NCBI GenBank assembly: GCA_017465665.1
Contig: JAFTVU010000003.1
Span: 1-64,000 of the forward strand
Origin: Oscillospiraceae bacterium
Lineage (GTDB): Bacteria; Bacillota; Clostridia; Oscillospirales; Ruminococcaceae
Direction: 5' to 3'
Length of the DNA stretch: 64,000 nt
Below are positions 33,797 to 43,327 of this stretch, in pieces. Position numbers and translations under genes: made by a program. The notes beneath the pieces were generated by a model. It had not been told where the DNA came from and searched no databases. It saw only the letters and a list, made by a program, of their open reading frames with translations. Numbering within the stretch: the stretch's first letter is position 1; every line of letters begins with the position of its first letter.

Positions 33797-36700
33797 ATGC
33801 CGCAGTTCGTACATCTTCATGTGCATACCGAATACAGCCTGCTTGACGGCGCGTGCCGACTGAGCAGGCTCGTTCAGCGTGCAAAGGAGCTGGGACAGAC
33901 CGCCCTCGCCATAACCGATCACAGCGTTCTTTACGGTGCAGTGGAATTCTATGAGCTTTGCAAAAGCGCCGATATCAGGCCCATCATAGGCTGTGAAGTA
34001 AACATTGCACAGGGCAGCCGACTTGACAGAGCCCGCCGCAGCTCAGAGCCATACCACCTGACCCTGCTGTGCAGAAATTACAACGGCTACCGCAACCTCT
34101 GCCGACTTGTTTCGGATGCATCGCTCAACAGCTCCTGCGGAATTCCCCTGTGCGACAAGGATACGCTCCGCCGCTACAGCAGTGGGCTCATCGCGCTTTC
34201 GGGCTGTACAAACGGTGAGATCCCCCGTCTGCTCGCGCAGAACAGATATTCCGATGCGCTATATGCCGCAAAGCAATACCGCGAGATATTCACAGACGGC
34301 TTCTATCTGGAGCTTATGAACCACAGCACCGATACCGAGACAAATATCGTCATGCAGCTGCGTCAGCTCTCCGCCGAAAGCGGAATACCCGTCTGCCCCA
34401 CCAACGATGTGCATTATATCATGCCATCAGACAGCGGCACACAGCGCGTGCTCTACTGCATAGGTCAGAACAAACAGCTCAAGGATAACGACCCATCACG
34501 TCTGCCGACTGAGGAATACTACCTGAAAAGCTATGATGAGATGCGCCGTTACTTCTCAGAGGAGGAACTGACAAATACAGCGCGTATCGCAGAGCAGTGC
34601 GGCTTCGACTTTGAATTCGGTGTAACCCGCCTGCCTCATTTCACCGCCGAGGGAATAACAGATAACCCAGCTTACTTCCGCAAGCTGGTGTTCAACGGCG
34701 CAAGGAAACGCTACGGCGAGCTGTCGGAGAGCATCACATCCCGTCTGGAATATGAGCTTGGCATAATCCAAAAAATGGGCTACGTGGATTACTATCTCAT
34801 CGTGTGGGATTTCATCCGCTACGCCAAAAAACAGGATATCCCTGTAGGCCCCGGAAGAGGCTCGGGCGCAGGAAGCCTATGCGCCTACTGCATGGGTATC
34901 ACAGATATAGACCCTATCCGATATAATCTGCTGTTCGAGCGTTTCCTCAACCCCGAGCGCGTCAGTATGCCCGATTTCGATATAGATTTCTGCAACGAGC
35001 GCCGTCAGGAGGTCATCGAGTACGTCCGTCGCAGATATGGTTCAGACCATGTGGCGCAGATAATTGCCTTTGATACCATGAAAGCGAGAGGCGCTCTGCG
35101 TGATGCCGCCCGTGTGCTTGGGATACCTTATTCCTCCGCTGACGCTGCCGCAAAGCTGATACCGCATTTCCGCTCCACACTGGCGGAAGAGGCCCAGCAC
35201 GGCGAGCTCGCCAAGCTGTGTGCCAGCCGCTCGGAGATACGCACGCTTGTAAATATCGCCAAGGAGATAGAGGGCATGCCTCGACATGCTACCACCCACG
35301 CGGCAGGAATAGTCATAACGCGAGATCCCGCATCGGAATATGTGCCGTTACAGACAGACAACGGCGAGACCGTCACCCAGTACACGATGGGTATACTGGA
35401 AAAGCTGGGGCTGCTGAAGATGGATTTTCTCGGTCTGAGAAACCTTACCGTCATAAAACGCGCAGAGGAGCTTGTTCGCCGTGAGCAGCCTGATTTCAAC
35501 ATCAGGAGCATAGACGAACATGACCGCGAGGTGTTTGAAATGCTCTCCGCAGGCGGAACTATGGGCGTGTTCCAGTTTGAGAGCGATGGTATGACCAGCG
35601 TGCTGCAGCGTCTGAAGCCCGAAAGTATTGAAGACCTCACTGCGGCGCTCTCCCTGTACCGCCCGGGCCCGATGGCATCTATCCCGACATATATCGAAAA
35701 CAAGCACAAAAAGCCTGAAGATATACAATACCGCCATCCGCTGCTGAAAGATATACTTTCCGTGACATACGGATGCATAGTATATCAGGAGCAGGTAATG
35801 CAGATATGCCGCGTTATAGGCGGTTATTCCTACGGCAGAGCCGATCTTGTCCGCCGTGCCATGGCAAAGAAAAAGCAGGATGTAATGGAAACGGAGCGAA
35901 GTGCATTCGTATACGGAACCGATTCCAACTGCGGCGCAATAGCAAACGGTGTACCTGAGGATGTAGCTAATGCTATTTTTGATGAGATGTCGTCATTCGC
36001 ATCGTATGCATTCAATAAATCCCATGCTGCCGCTTATGCTACAGTTGCGTATCAGACAGCATATCTCAGAAAGCACCACTATCTGCCGTATATGACAGCA
36101 CTGATAACCAGCGTGCTTGACTGGACCGACAAGATGGTGGAGTATATCTGCGATCTCTCAGACAATGGCGTAAAGCTGCTGCCGCCCGATATCAACCACA
36201 GCTTTGCTGAATTTTCTGTGGAAAACGGCTGTGTGAGATATGGTCTGCTTGCTGTCAAAAACCTCGGCAGAGGCTTCATAAATAGTATAATCAAAGAAAG
36301 AAATAACGGAGAGTATACTTCTGTTATTGATTTCTGCAACAGAATGGCGGGAGCTGACAATAATCGCCGCTATATGGAAGCTCTGATAAAAAGCGGCGCT
36401 TTTGACCAATTCCCACAGAACCGCCGTCAACTTGCGTCATCAATAGACCGTCTGCTGGATGCCGCCCAGAACGAATACAACCGCTCTGTCAGCGGTCAGC
36501 TCGACCTGTTCGGTGACATCAGCGATACCGCAGAAGAGGTCATATTCCCTGATATCGAGGAATACGGACAATCCGAAAAGCTGATGTACGAACGCGAAAT
36601 GATAGGCCTGTACATCTCAGGTCATCCCACGGATGCACACTGCTCCCGCGCCCCCGAGGATTGCTGCTATATCGCAGACGCGTCATCTCAGCCCGAAAGC

Positions 36701-37183
36701 AGGACATTTTCAGTTATAGGACTGGTGACTGGCTTTAAGAAGCACACCACCAAAGCAGGCAAAGCTATGGCGTTTCTTGAGCTTGAGGATAAGAGCAGCA
36801 GCATTGAATGCGTGATATTCCCCGAGCTTTACGATAACTGCTCACAGCTGCTCAGAACAGGTGCTGTCCTGCTGCTGCGCGGCAGAGTATCCTCAAAGGA
36901 CGATAGCCTGAAGCTGCTGGCAGAAGCGGTGTTCTCCGCCGAACAGCTGCCGGAAGCCTCTCCGCAGACGCTGTATATCAATCTGCACTCTGCCGATACA
37001 GCGCGCATATCTGCTGTAAACGATCTGCTGCATAGCTATGCAGGAATGTCTGCGGTACGGATATGCTATATGGACAGCAGAAAGGTGTTCCGCCCTAACG
37101 GACTCAGAGGTGTCAGAATATGTACAGATTTGACCGCAAAACTCGCCAAAATTTGTGGAAAAAGTAACATTATCATAAAGTAA
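33797..37183 (+). CDS. dnaE: DNA polymerase III alpha subunit DnaE
   Basis: 1128 residues. An N-terminal PHP domain (HLHVHTEYSLLDGACRL) is followed by the C-family polymerase palm with catalytic aspartates in MPDFDIDFC, and fingers with GPGRGSGAGSL. Helix-hairpin-helix elements and a C-terminal OB-fold (VIGLVTGFKKHTTKAG onward) complete it. It is a DnaE without the inserted exonuclease of PolC. In Firmicutes DnaE extends primers while PolC does bulk synthesis. It is a single gene between the rpsR terminator and pfkA. Confidence 0.96.
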   Translation: MPQFVHLHVHTEYSLLDGACRLSRLVQRAKELGQTALAITDHSVLYGAVEFYELCKSADIRPIIGCEVNIAQGSRLDRARRSSEPYHLTLLCRNYNGYRNLCRLVSDASLNSSCGIPLCDKDTLRRYSSGLIALSGCTNGEIPRLLAQNRYSDALYAAKQYREIFTDGFYLELMNHSTDTETNIVMQLRQLSAESGIPVCPTNDVHYIMPSDSGTQRVLYCIGQNKQLKDNDPSRLPTEEYYLKSYDEMRRYFSEEELTNTARIAEQCGFDFEFGVTRLPHFTAEGITDNPAYFRKLVFNGARKRYGELSESITSRLEYELGIIQKMGYVDYYLIVWDFIRYAKKQDIPVGPGRGSGAGSLCAYCMGITDIDPIRYNLLFERFLNPERVSMPDFDIDFCNERRQEVIEYVRRRYGSDHVAQIIAFDTMKARGALRDAARVLGIPYSSADAAAKLIPHFRSTLAEEAQHGELAKLCASRSEIRTLVNIAKEIEGMPRHATTHAAGIVITRDPASEYVPLQTDNGETVTQYTMGILEKLGLLKMDFLGLRNLTVIKRAEELVRREQPDFNIRSIDEHDREVFEMLSAGGTMGVFQFESDGMTSVLQRLKPESIEDLTAALSLYRPGPMASIPTYIENKHKKPEDIQYRHPLLKDILSVTYGCIVYQEQVMQICRVIGGYSYGRADLVRRAMAKKKQDVMETERSAFVYGTDSNCGAIANGVPEDVANAIFDEMSSFASYAFNKSHAAAYATVAYQTAYLRKHHYLPYMTALITSVLDWTDKMVEYICDLSDNGVKLLPPDINHSFAEFSVENGCVRYGLLAVKNLGRGFINSIIKERNNGEYTSVIDFCNRMAGADNNRRYMEALIKSGAFDQFPQNRRQLASSIDRLLDAAQNEYNRSVSGQLDLFGDISDTAEEVIFPDIEEYGQSEKLMYEREMIGLYISGHPTDAHCSRAPEDCCYIADASSQPESRTFSVIGLVTGFKKHTTKAGKAMAFLELEDKSSSIECVIFPELYDNCSQLLRTGAVLLLRGRVSSKDDSLKLLAEAVFSAEQLPEASPQTLYINLHSADTARISAVNDLLHSYAGMSAVRICYMDSRKVFRPNGLRGVRICTDLTAKLAKICGKSNIIIK

Positions 37184-37206
37184 GTTAACTAAAGCCAAAA
37201 AATCTC

Positions 37207-37236
37207 TTGACTATGTGAGGGCTTTTGTAGTAGAAT
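37207..37236 (+). promoter_or_regulatory. Probable sigma-A promoter of pfkA
   Basis: -35 TTGACT (37207-37212), 18-base spacer, -10 TAGAAT (37231-37236). The leader contains two mutually exclusive hairpins: CTGTGCC with GGGCACAG (about 37252-37288), and TCGGGC with GCCCGA (about 37278-37295). Confidence 0.65.
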
Positions 37237-37314
37237 ATAATTTGAATAAAACTGTGCCTGGCACGGTGAAATAAATCTCGGGCACAGTCGCCCGACAGAA
37301 ATGGAGAAATTGAA

Positions 37315-38280
37315 ATGCAGAAGACAATCGGTGTTTTAACAAGCGGAGGCGACGCTCCCGGCATGAACGCTGCGGTTCGCGCAGTTACCAGAACAGCTAT
37401 CGACAAGGGCTTCAAGGTCATCGGCATCCGCCGCGGCTACAACGGTCTGCTCAACGGCGATATGGTGGAGCTGAACGCAAGAAGCGTATCCGATATCATC
37501 CAGAGAGGCGGCACAGAGATATTCACTGCACGCTGCAAGGAGTTCAAGGATTGGGAATATGTTCTGAAAGCTAAGGATAACGCTCTTGCCGCTAACATGG
37601 CAGGTATCGTTGTTATCGGCGGCGACGGCTCTTTCAGAGGTGCTGCCGATCTTTCCAAGGCAGGCATCCCCTGTGTAGGTATCCCCGGAACTATCGATAA
37701 CGATATCCAGTGCACAGAGTACACTATCGGCTATGATACAGCTATGAACACCGTTATGGAGATGGTAGACAAGCTGCGTGATACCTCCCACTCCCACGAG
37801 CGCTGCGCCGTTGTTGAGGTAATGGGCAGAAATGCAGGTCACATCGCGCTGAATACAGGTATTGCTTGCGGCGCTACCGCTATCCTTGTTCCCGAGGTAG
37901 AGTACGATCTTGAAAAGGATGTTATCGCAAAGATCAAGGAAGGTCAGGCAGCAGGCAAGGAGCAGTTTATTATTGTTGTTGCCGAGGGCATCGGCGGTAC
38001 AGAGGAAATGGCTAAGAAGATCGAAGCTGCAACAGGTGTTGAATCCAGAGCAACTATTCTCGGCCACGTTCAGAGAGGCGGCTCTCCCACAGTACGCGAC
38101 AGAGTAATGGCAAGTGAAATGGGCTATTATGCTGTTGAGCTGCTGGAAAAGGGCATCGGCAACCGCGTTATCGGTCTGAAGGACGGCAAGGTGTGCGATT
38201 TCGATATTCAGGAAGCTCTCGCAATGAAGAAGCCGTTCAATGAAAGACTTTACAAGATCGCTAACGAGATCAGTCTTTAA
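37315..38280 (+). CDS. pfkA: ATP-dependent 6-phosphofructokinase
   Basis: 321 residues, the bacterial PfkA length. The start TIGVLTSGGDAPGMNAAVRA and the GGDGS phosphate loop indicate ATP use rather than pyrophosphate. PGTIDND carries the catalytic aspartate, and GHVQRGGSPT closes the fructose-6-phosphate site. It commits sugar to glycolysis. It stands alone, with no pyruvate kinase gene next to it, which is common in this group. It is followed by the folate-transporter leader RNA. Confidence 0.97.
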   Translation: MQKTIGVLTSGGDAPGMNAAVRAVTRTAIDKGFKVIGIRRGYNGLLNGDMVELNARSVSDIIQRGGTEIFTARCKEFKDWEYVLKAKDNALAANMAGIVVIGGDGSFRGAADLSKAGIPCVGIPGTIDNDIQCTEYTIGYDTAMNTVMEMVDKLRDTSHSHERCAVVEVMGRNAGHIALNTGIACGATAILVPEVEYDLEKDVIAKIKEGQAAGKEQFIIVVAEGIGGTEEMAKKIEAATGVESRATILGHVQRGGSPTVRDRVMASEMGYYAVELLEKGIGNRVIGLKDGKVCDFDIQEALAMKKPFNERLYKIANEISL

Positions 38281-38333
38281 TCATGTATGTTAATGCTTCG
38301 TATCTGCATACGGAGCGTGACATAAATTTATTA

Positions 38334-38415
38334 ACAGAGTAGAATACAACGCGTTAAGTGCCTTTCGGACGGAGAGTTGCCGAAAGGACGAAAAAGTAAA
38401 TGGTGTCATCTCGCC
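38334..38415 (+). promoter_or_regulatory. Tetrahydrofolate (THF) riboswitch-like aptamer
   Basis: The THF class core is present in order: GAGTAG (38337-38342), GCGTTAAGTG (38351-38360), a perfect hairpin CCTTTCGG/CCGAAAGG flanking ACGGAGAGTTG, then ACGAAAA and GGTG (38402-38405). These single-stranded positions match the folT-type riboswitch, and the next gene is a folate transporter S component. The outer closing helices are less obvious in this copy, which lowers certainty. Confidence 0.72.
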
Positions 38416-38545
38416 ACCGCAGTCACCTGTTGGCTGGCGAGAAAGCTGCAGATACAAGGAAGCCGACCCGCAGGCGTACTTTGTGTATGTCAAGCGGTCG
38501 GGTGACGCAGTAGCTGCGGTTTTATCGCCAGCCAGCTTTGCGGTG
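38409..38545 (+). ncRNA. Long structured arm downstream of the THF aptamer
   Basis: Nested complementary segments form one extended arm: CACCGCA (38415-38421) with TGCGGTG (38539-38545), GGCTGGCGA (38432-38440) with TCGCCAGCC (38525-38533), and CCGACC (38463-38468) with GGTCGG (38496-38501). An alternative 8-bp hairpin TCTCGCCA (38409-38416) / TGGCGAGA (38435-38442) would exclude the first two. A small GCAG-TAG-CTGC hairpin followed by GGTTTTAT at 38507-38523 resembles a weak terminator. It may be the expression platform or an inserted palindromic element. Confidence 0.6.
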
Positions 38546-38630
38546 TTGTTTTCGCATCTCGCTGTACATAAATCCTATGAGTTGCCATAACTTATCCGTA
38601 ATTTATGTATTGCGTAAAGGAGGATGATTT

Positions 38631-39266
38631 ATGGCTTTTTTCAAAATGTTCGCTGACTCCGCAAAGGAGCTCAAGACCCTGCGCTGCCTGACTACCACAG
38701 CAGTGCTCATCGCGCTGGATATCGCGCTGAAATCCGCAAACATCAACATTACGGATGACACCAAGATATCCTTTGCGTTCCTTGCACTGGCATCCATCGG
38801 TATGCTGTTCGGTCCTACCGTCGGCTTTATCGCAGGCATTGTGACAGACCTTATCGGCATGATGCTGCCCTCCGCAGTGGGCGCGTTCAATCCACTGTTT
38901 ACTATCGTGGAAGCAACAGGCGCTATGGTGTACGGAATATTCCTGTACAGAATGAAGTATGTCAGGATCGAATGGAAAAAGGGCAGCATACTGAAGAATT
39001 TCGTGCATGTGTGGAGGATAATCGCAGCAAAGATTGCTGTCGTTATCGTCTGCAACATAATCCTTAACCCTATTGCAATGGTGCTCTCGTCCTACTGGAC
39101 ATGGGAAACCGCGATCTTTGTAAAGATCCCCTCCAGACTCATCAAATACGCACTCCAGACACCTATAGATATAGTATTGATGATACTGGTTCTGTTCCCG
39201 GTGCTGTTTGCATATAAGAGTATATTTAAAAATCAGAACACAACAAGAGCAGACGCAAAAGTCTGA
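38631..39266 (+). CDS. folT: Folate ECF transporter S component FolT
   Basis: 211 residues with about six membrane helices. The segment GPTVGFIAGIVTDLIG and the preceding hydrophobic helices match the ECF S-component fold of the FolT group. It binds folates and works with a shared EcfA-A'-T module encoded elsewhere. Ribosome site AGGAGG lies seven bases before ATG. The THF-type leader upstream supports the substrate. An 18-base gap to proC suggests cotranscription. Confidence 0.88.
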   Translation: MAFFKMFADSAKELKTLRCLTTTAVLIALDIALKSANINITDDTKISFAFLALASIGMLFGPTVGFIAGIVTDLIGMMLPSAVGAFNPLFTIVEATGAMVYGIFLYRMKYVRIEWKKGSILKNFVHVWRIIAAKIAVVIVCNIILNPIAMVLSSYWTWETAIFVKIPSRLIKYALQTPIDIVLMILVLFPVLFAYKSIFKNQNTTRADAKV

Positions 39267-39284
39267 CATGACAAGAGGTACTAT

Positions 39285-40070
39285 ATGACTAAACTCGGCG
39301 TTATCGGAACAGGAAACATGGGTTCCGCCATAATCAATGGCATCAAAGCAAGCAGCATGGATGTGGATATCCTTGCTTACGACAAATTCGCAGACAAGTT
39401 GGGCTCACTGCCTGTTACCGCCTGTGCGGATGAGATATCCGTAGTAAAAGAATGCAAATACATCCTGCTGGCTGTCAAGCCGCAGATGCTGGGCGAGGTG
39501 CTGGATACCATCGCTTCCGCAGTCACAAGGGATACTGTATTTATTTCTATATGTGCAGGTATCTCAGCCGAGTTCATCAGAAATCACACCATCCCCGAAG
39601 CAAAGGTCGTACTTGTAATGCCCAACACACCTATGATGCTGGGCGTTGGCGCATCTGCCATGAGCTGTGATGACAGTGTCTCCGAGGAGGAGTTCGCGTT
39701 TGCACGCTCCGTTATCGGCAGCTGCGGTATCACCGAGGTAGTTCCTGCGGATAAGATGAAAGAGGTCATCGCCATCAACGGCAGCTCTCCTGCGTTTATC
39801 TATCTGTATGCAAAGGGCTTTGTAGACTATGCAGCCGAGGTCGGTATCGGTAAGGATGAGGCGCTGCGCCTGTTCTCCCAGACGCTGATAGGCTCTGCAA
39901 AGATGCTCACAGAATCGGGAATGACCGTTGACGAGCTGATAAAGCAGGTATCCTCCCCCGGCGGCACGACCATTGCAGGTCTTGAAAAGCTGTACGAGGG
40001 TGATATCACAGGCGATGTGAAAAAGGCCTGCGAAGCCTGCACAAAGAGAGCCTACGAGTTAGGTCAGTAA
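39285..40070 (+). CDS. proC: Pyrroline-5-carboxylate reductase
   Basis: 261 residues. The Rossmann start LGVIGTGNMGSAII, the VLVMPNTPMMLGVG motif and the signature VSSPGGTTIAGL are diagnostic. It reduces pyrroline-5-carboxylate to proline with NAD(P)H. It is probably transcribed with folT and closed by the terminator at 40083-40108. Confidence 0.96.
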   Translation: MTKLGVIGTGNMGSAIINGIKASSMDVDILAYDKFADKLGSLPVTACADEISVVKECKYILLAVKPQMLGEVLDTIASAVTRDTVFISICAGISAEFIRNHTIPEAKVVLVMPNTPMMLGVGASAMSCDDSVSEEEFAFARSVIGSCGITEVVPADKMKEVIAINGSSPAFIYLYAKGFVDYAAEVGIGKDEALRLFSQTLIGSAKMLTESGMTVDELIKQVSSPGGTTIAGLEKLYEGDITGDVKKACEACTKRAYELGQ

Positions 40071-40082
40071 AAATAATACACC

Positions 40083-40108
40083 AGAGCCGCAACCTGCGGC
40101 TCTTTTTA
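40083..40108 (+). terminator. Terminator of folT-proC
   Basis: AGAGCCGCA (40083-40091) / TGCGGCTCT (40095-40103) with loop ACC and a TTTTT tract. Confidence 0.93.
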
Positions 40109-40219
40109 TCGTCTGTTTATAAAGAATAGTATTTTTTTCTTTTAAATATGTCACTTTTTGCCGCCGAAAACTGTTTTATATAAGGGGGAATATTTTACGT
40201 CCCCCTTCGCGTATTCCAT

Positions 40220-40248
40220 TTGACAAATATGTACATAATGTGTATAAT
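40220..40248 (+). promoter_or_regulatory. Sigma-A promoter of ECF module 1
   Basis: A perfect -35 TTGACA (40220-40225), 17 bases, a perfect -10 TATAAT (40243-40248). A long AT-rich leader (about 40255-40428) follows, with small hairpins such as AGGTAT/ATACCT and CTATTT/AAATAG. Upstream, AAGGGGG/CCCCCTT (about 40181-40207) forms another hairpin. No small gene was seen in the gap. Confidence 0.85.
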
Positions 40249-40428
40249 GAAAATGTATTGCGCCAAAACGGCGTTAAATAGGTATCTATACCTGCCAAAA
40301 CAGGATAATACAAGCTATTTATACAAATAGTTAAAAACAATTTGTATAAATTTCTTAAAAAAATCTGAAACTTTTTCAAAATAACCGCTGACTTCAATAA
40401 TGAGGCGGATAAGCGAGGTGAGCTCCGC

Positions 40429-40974
40429 GTGGGAAATATCGACATAGACAGTTACTTTGACACCGTGTACGCGGAGACTTTTAACTCCGTATCACGTTTC
40501 GTGGTCAGCCACGCGGCACGCTTTCAGGACGCAGAGGATATCGTCCAGAATGTGTATACCCGCTTCTACAAGCGCCTTAAAGATAAGGGCTGTGATGATA
40601 TAGACAATGCTGAAGCATTTGTCATAAACATCGCTAAATTTGAATGTAAGAGCTTTTTCTCAGGCTTCATCAAGCGCAAGGACAAGGTAATGAGCATGTC
40701 TGATTTCGACGAAGAACAGACAGCGGCGCTGGAGGCTGAGCTTTCGCGCGATCAGAAAAATCTTGAGGATATCATGTCGGATAAGATACTCGCAAAGCAG
40801 ATATTTGACGATATCATGAACGACGATGAAACGGTCGGAAAGATCTTCTACCTGCACTTCGTATGTGATATGAAGCTGGACGAGGTCGCAAAGAAGCTGG
40901 ATATGAAGCTCTCAACAGTAAAAACTAAACTGTACCGAACAATGGAACGCCAGAAGAAGAAGTTCGGTATCTGA
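40429..40974 (+). CDS. ECF-type RNA polymerase sigma factor (module 1)
   Basis: 181 residues. Region 2 has ARFQDAEDIVQNVYTRFYKRL, equivalent to the DAEDxxQE core-binding helix. Region 4 contains LDEVAKKLDMKLSTVKTKLYR, the -35-binding helix-turn-helix. No region 3 is present, so it is ECF type. The start is GTG at 40429 with an AGGTG site. The following membrane protein begins 36 bases later and probably modulates it. The upstream promoter is sigma-A type and the gene's own target promoters are unknown. Confidence 0.88.
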   Translation: MGNIDIDSYFDTVYAETFNSVSRFVVSHAARFQDAEDIVQNVYTRFYKRLKDKGCDDIDNAEAFVINIAKFECKSFFSGFIKRKDKVMSMSDFDEEQTAALEAELSRDQKNLEDIMSDKILAKQIFDDIMNDDETVGKIFYLHFVCDMKLDEVAKKLDMKLSTVKTKLYRTMERQKKKFGI

Positions 40975-41010
40975 TACATTGTAACTCTATCATGAAAGGA
41001 GGTCGGCTTT

Positions 41011-43278
41011 GTGAATAAGAATGATTTCTACAAACAGCTTATGAGCGAATATGCGTTCGACGCTGAAAAGATAAGAAATAACGCTAAAAAAGGCAGATTT
41101 GCAAAGCAGAAGATCTCCCCGATAGCTATCGGTCTGACAGCCGCAGTAGCTGCGGTCACAGTTACCGTCGGCACAGTTGCGGTATCTATGATAGATGACA
41201 GACATGGTGTTGATCTCGTAGGCGGAAATTCTACGCTTTCTGCACTTTCTCCCGCCGAGCGCATACAGCATGCCATTGAACAGCAGAGCGAGTTCCAGAA
41301 CAGTGATGAGCTCCAGAGCGTATTCGTAACATTTACACAGCCGCTCAGCCCCGCAGCTGCAAGATCGGTGCTGACAGCTTATACAGATGAAAATATACCT
41401 GTCAAGGCTGTATATCTCGCAAATGGCAGCCGTATAACAGGAAGCAATGAGGTTGCAGCAGTTTTCGCGTCCGAAAAGCAGATAAGCGGCGTTTATATTG
41501 AATGCGCAGGCTCTGTTATGTCGCAGCTCCAGAGCGACAACGCTGTTGCTCTTGTTGAAATAATGACAGAGAATGAGTTTGACACTATAGTTCCTATAGC
41601 TCCCGAGGATGTGGAGACAGTAGATATTCCGCTGCTTGATGATGAGCCTGTGGTAGTTCCCGAAAACGGCGGAACTTCCACTCCATCCGTTCCTGAAACC
41701 GAGGAGAGCAAGTCGCCTGTTGATATAGCTCCCACAACTGAGGAAGCCGCATCCGCGGATACCGATGAGCCCACTGCAGAGACCATCGATCAGACCAATG
41801 AGGCTGAGACTTTTGCTCCTGCAGAGACAACTGAACCTACAGAAGAGGTCGTTGTTCCCGAAACAGAGGAAGCTCCCGTAGTCGCAGAGCCTGTGAAGCC
41901 TGTTATCCAGCAGCTTCCCGATGGAGTTACTCTCCCCCTGACATATGATGCATTCATGTTTGAATCCAAGCACATGGATGCTGAGCTGGCATATTTCATC
42001 ACTGATAATATGCTCTTTATCCGCACAGAAAATGGCATAGCACTGTATGAGTTCAACGGCAGTGAAATGGTGCTTGTCGATTCCGTTGAATGCAGTGAGC
42101 CCAAGACACACTGGGTAGCTGAAAACGGCGGTAGGATGCTTATCACCAGTGTTGGTCAAAACGGCAACCGCAACCAGCTGTGGCTGGTTGACGGATACAA
42201 CGGTGTTATTCATGATCTGGCTGCCGAGGATATCGTAATGGACGGCGCTATAACAAGTATCGGCTATAACGCTGACAGCAAAACAGTAATGCTTGTTATA
42301 AAGGAATACGGCACTTATTATGTCTACTCCGCGGAAATGCAGTCCAACAATACACTCGAAAACATCAGCAATGTGTTTGAAACTACAGCCAAGACCACTC
42401 TTCTCAGCTTCAACGGCAGCAACGTTTATCTTGCTGTGAGCGACGGAGATATGACTCAGATCCATGCTGTTGATATCAGCACCTGTGATTCCAGAATAAT
42501 CAAGAACTACGAAAGCAAGCCTGTTATTAGCAAGAACCTTGCATTCACATACGGCATCATCCAGCCCTCTGCGAATGCACTGACAGGTACTGTCGAAATA
42601 TTCGACCCCGCAACAGAGACCTTTATCAAAACTGAATATTTTGATGAAAATATCAGCTTCGGCGCAAGCAGGAACAACTTCTCTGTGAACGGCAGCTTCT
42701 ATACCGTTGCAGGCGGAACGATCTCCGCTTCGGGCGGTATCAACGCTATCGCGCAGATAGATTATAAGAAGAGCCTTTCAGGAATATACTCGGCTTATGC
42801 TGACGGCGGATATGTATACATCACTGAAAGCGTTTATTCCGATACAAATACCGCAGGTATGCTGGATTTCGGTCATATCACTTCCAGTGGTGACGCAGAG
42901 TTCATCCACGCAGTAAACGGCGCTATCGGTATGAACAATGCTCTCGTTCTCGGCCTTTGCGGAGATTGCGGAATCTATTCCCAGGCAAAGCTCCTTGAAT
43001 GTCTGCCTGTTTACTATTCCGAAAATGCTGTTTCCCAGCTGAAAAAGCTGTGTAAGATATCCGAATACGGCACGCTGGATTATACAGACGGCGGTCTCAC
43101 AGCTATAGACGCATCCGAAACAAAGCTGGTGATCAGCTCCAACAACGGAAAAACCGCTTCGGGTGTGCTCTACATCAAGGCAGGCGTGTTCGGCGGCAAG
43201 ACAGCTTACCGCTCCGTAAGCATCAGCTTCGTGCTTGAGAATAACAGCTGGCGAGTTGATACGATAATAGGCAAATGA
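41011..43278 (+). CDS. Membrane-anchored extracellular protein paired with ECF sigma (module 1)
   Basis: 755 residues. A 35-residue charged cytoplasmic N-terminus is followed by one transmembrane helix (about 36-62), a compact domain, and a Thr/Glu/Pro-rich linker (about 214-298). A long C-terminal region of repeated beta-type blades then runs to the end (motifs such as MLFIRTENGIALYEF and QLWLVDGYNGVIHDL), resembling a beta-propeller. The topology fits a sigma-regulating sensor with the short N-terminus as candidate sigma-binding tail. No classical anti-sigma motif is visible. The start is GTG at 41011 after AAAGGAGG. Confidence 0.72.
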   Translation: MNKNDFYKQLMSEYAFDAEKIRNNAKKGRFAKQKISPIAIGLTAAVAAVTVTVGTVAVSMIDDRHGVDLVGGNSTLSALSPAERIQHAIEQQSEFQNSDELQSVFVTFTQPLSPAAARSVLTAYTDENIPVKAVYLANGSRITGSNEVAAVFASEKQISGVYIECAGSVMSQLQSDNAVALVEIMTENEFDTIVPIAPEDVETVDIPLLDDEPVVVPENGGTSTPSVPETEESKSPVDIAPTTEEAASADTDEPTAETIDQTNEAETFAPAETTEPTEEVVVPETEEAPVVAEPVKPVIQQLPDGVTLPLTYDAFMFESKHMDAELAYFITDNMLFIRTENGIALYEFNGSEMVLVDSVECSEPKTHWVAENGGRMLITSVGQNGNRNQLWLVDGYNGVIHDLAAEDIVMDGAITSIGYNADSKTVMLVIKEYGTYYVYSAEMQSNNTLENISNVFETTAKTTLLSFNGSNVYLAVSDGDMTQIHAVDISTCDSRIIKNYESKPVISKNLAFTYGIIQPSANALTGTVEIFDPATETFIKTEYFDENISFGASRNNFSVNGSFYTVAGGTISASGGINAIAQIDYKKSLSGIYSAYADGGYVYITESVYSDTNTAGMLDFGHITSSGDAEFIHAVNGAIGMNNALVLGLCGDCGIYSQAKLLECLPVYYSENAVSQLKKLCKISEYGTLDYTDGGLTAIDASETKLVISSNNGKTASGVLYIKAGVFGGKTAYRSVSISFVLENNSWRVDTIIGK

Positions 43279-43327
43279 TGATCCTGTCCTTCCGTTTTCG
43301 GGAGGACAGTTCTTTTAGGAGGCAGTC

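Noticed and set aside
37252..37295. A riboswitch in the pfkA leader
   Set aside because: Two overlapping hairpins exist, but they match no known aptamer and the leader is short.
40990..42465. Long minus-strand open frame (491 codons) opposite the module 1 sensor
   Set aside because: The plus-strand gene has a strong ribosome site, membrane helix and ordered domains. The reverse frame reads as a cysteine-rich shadow.
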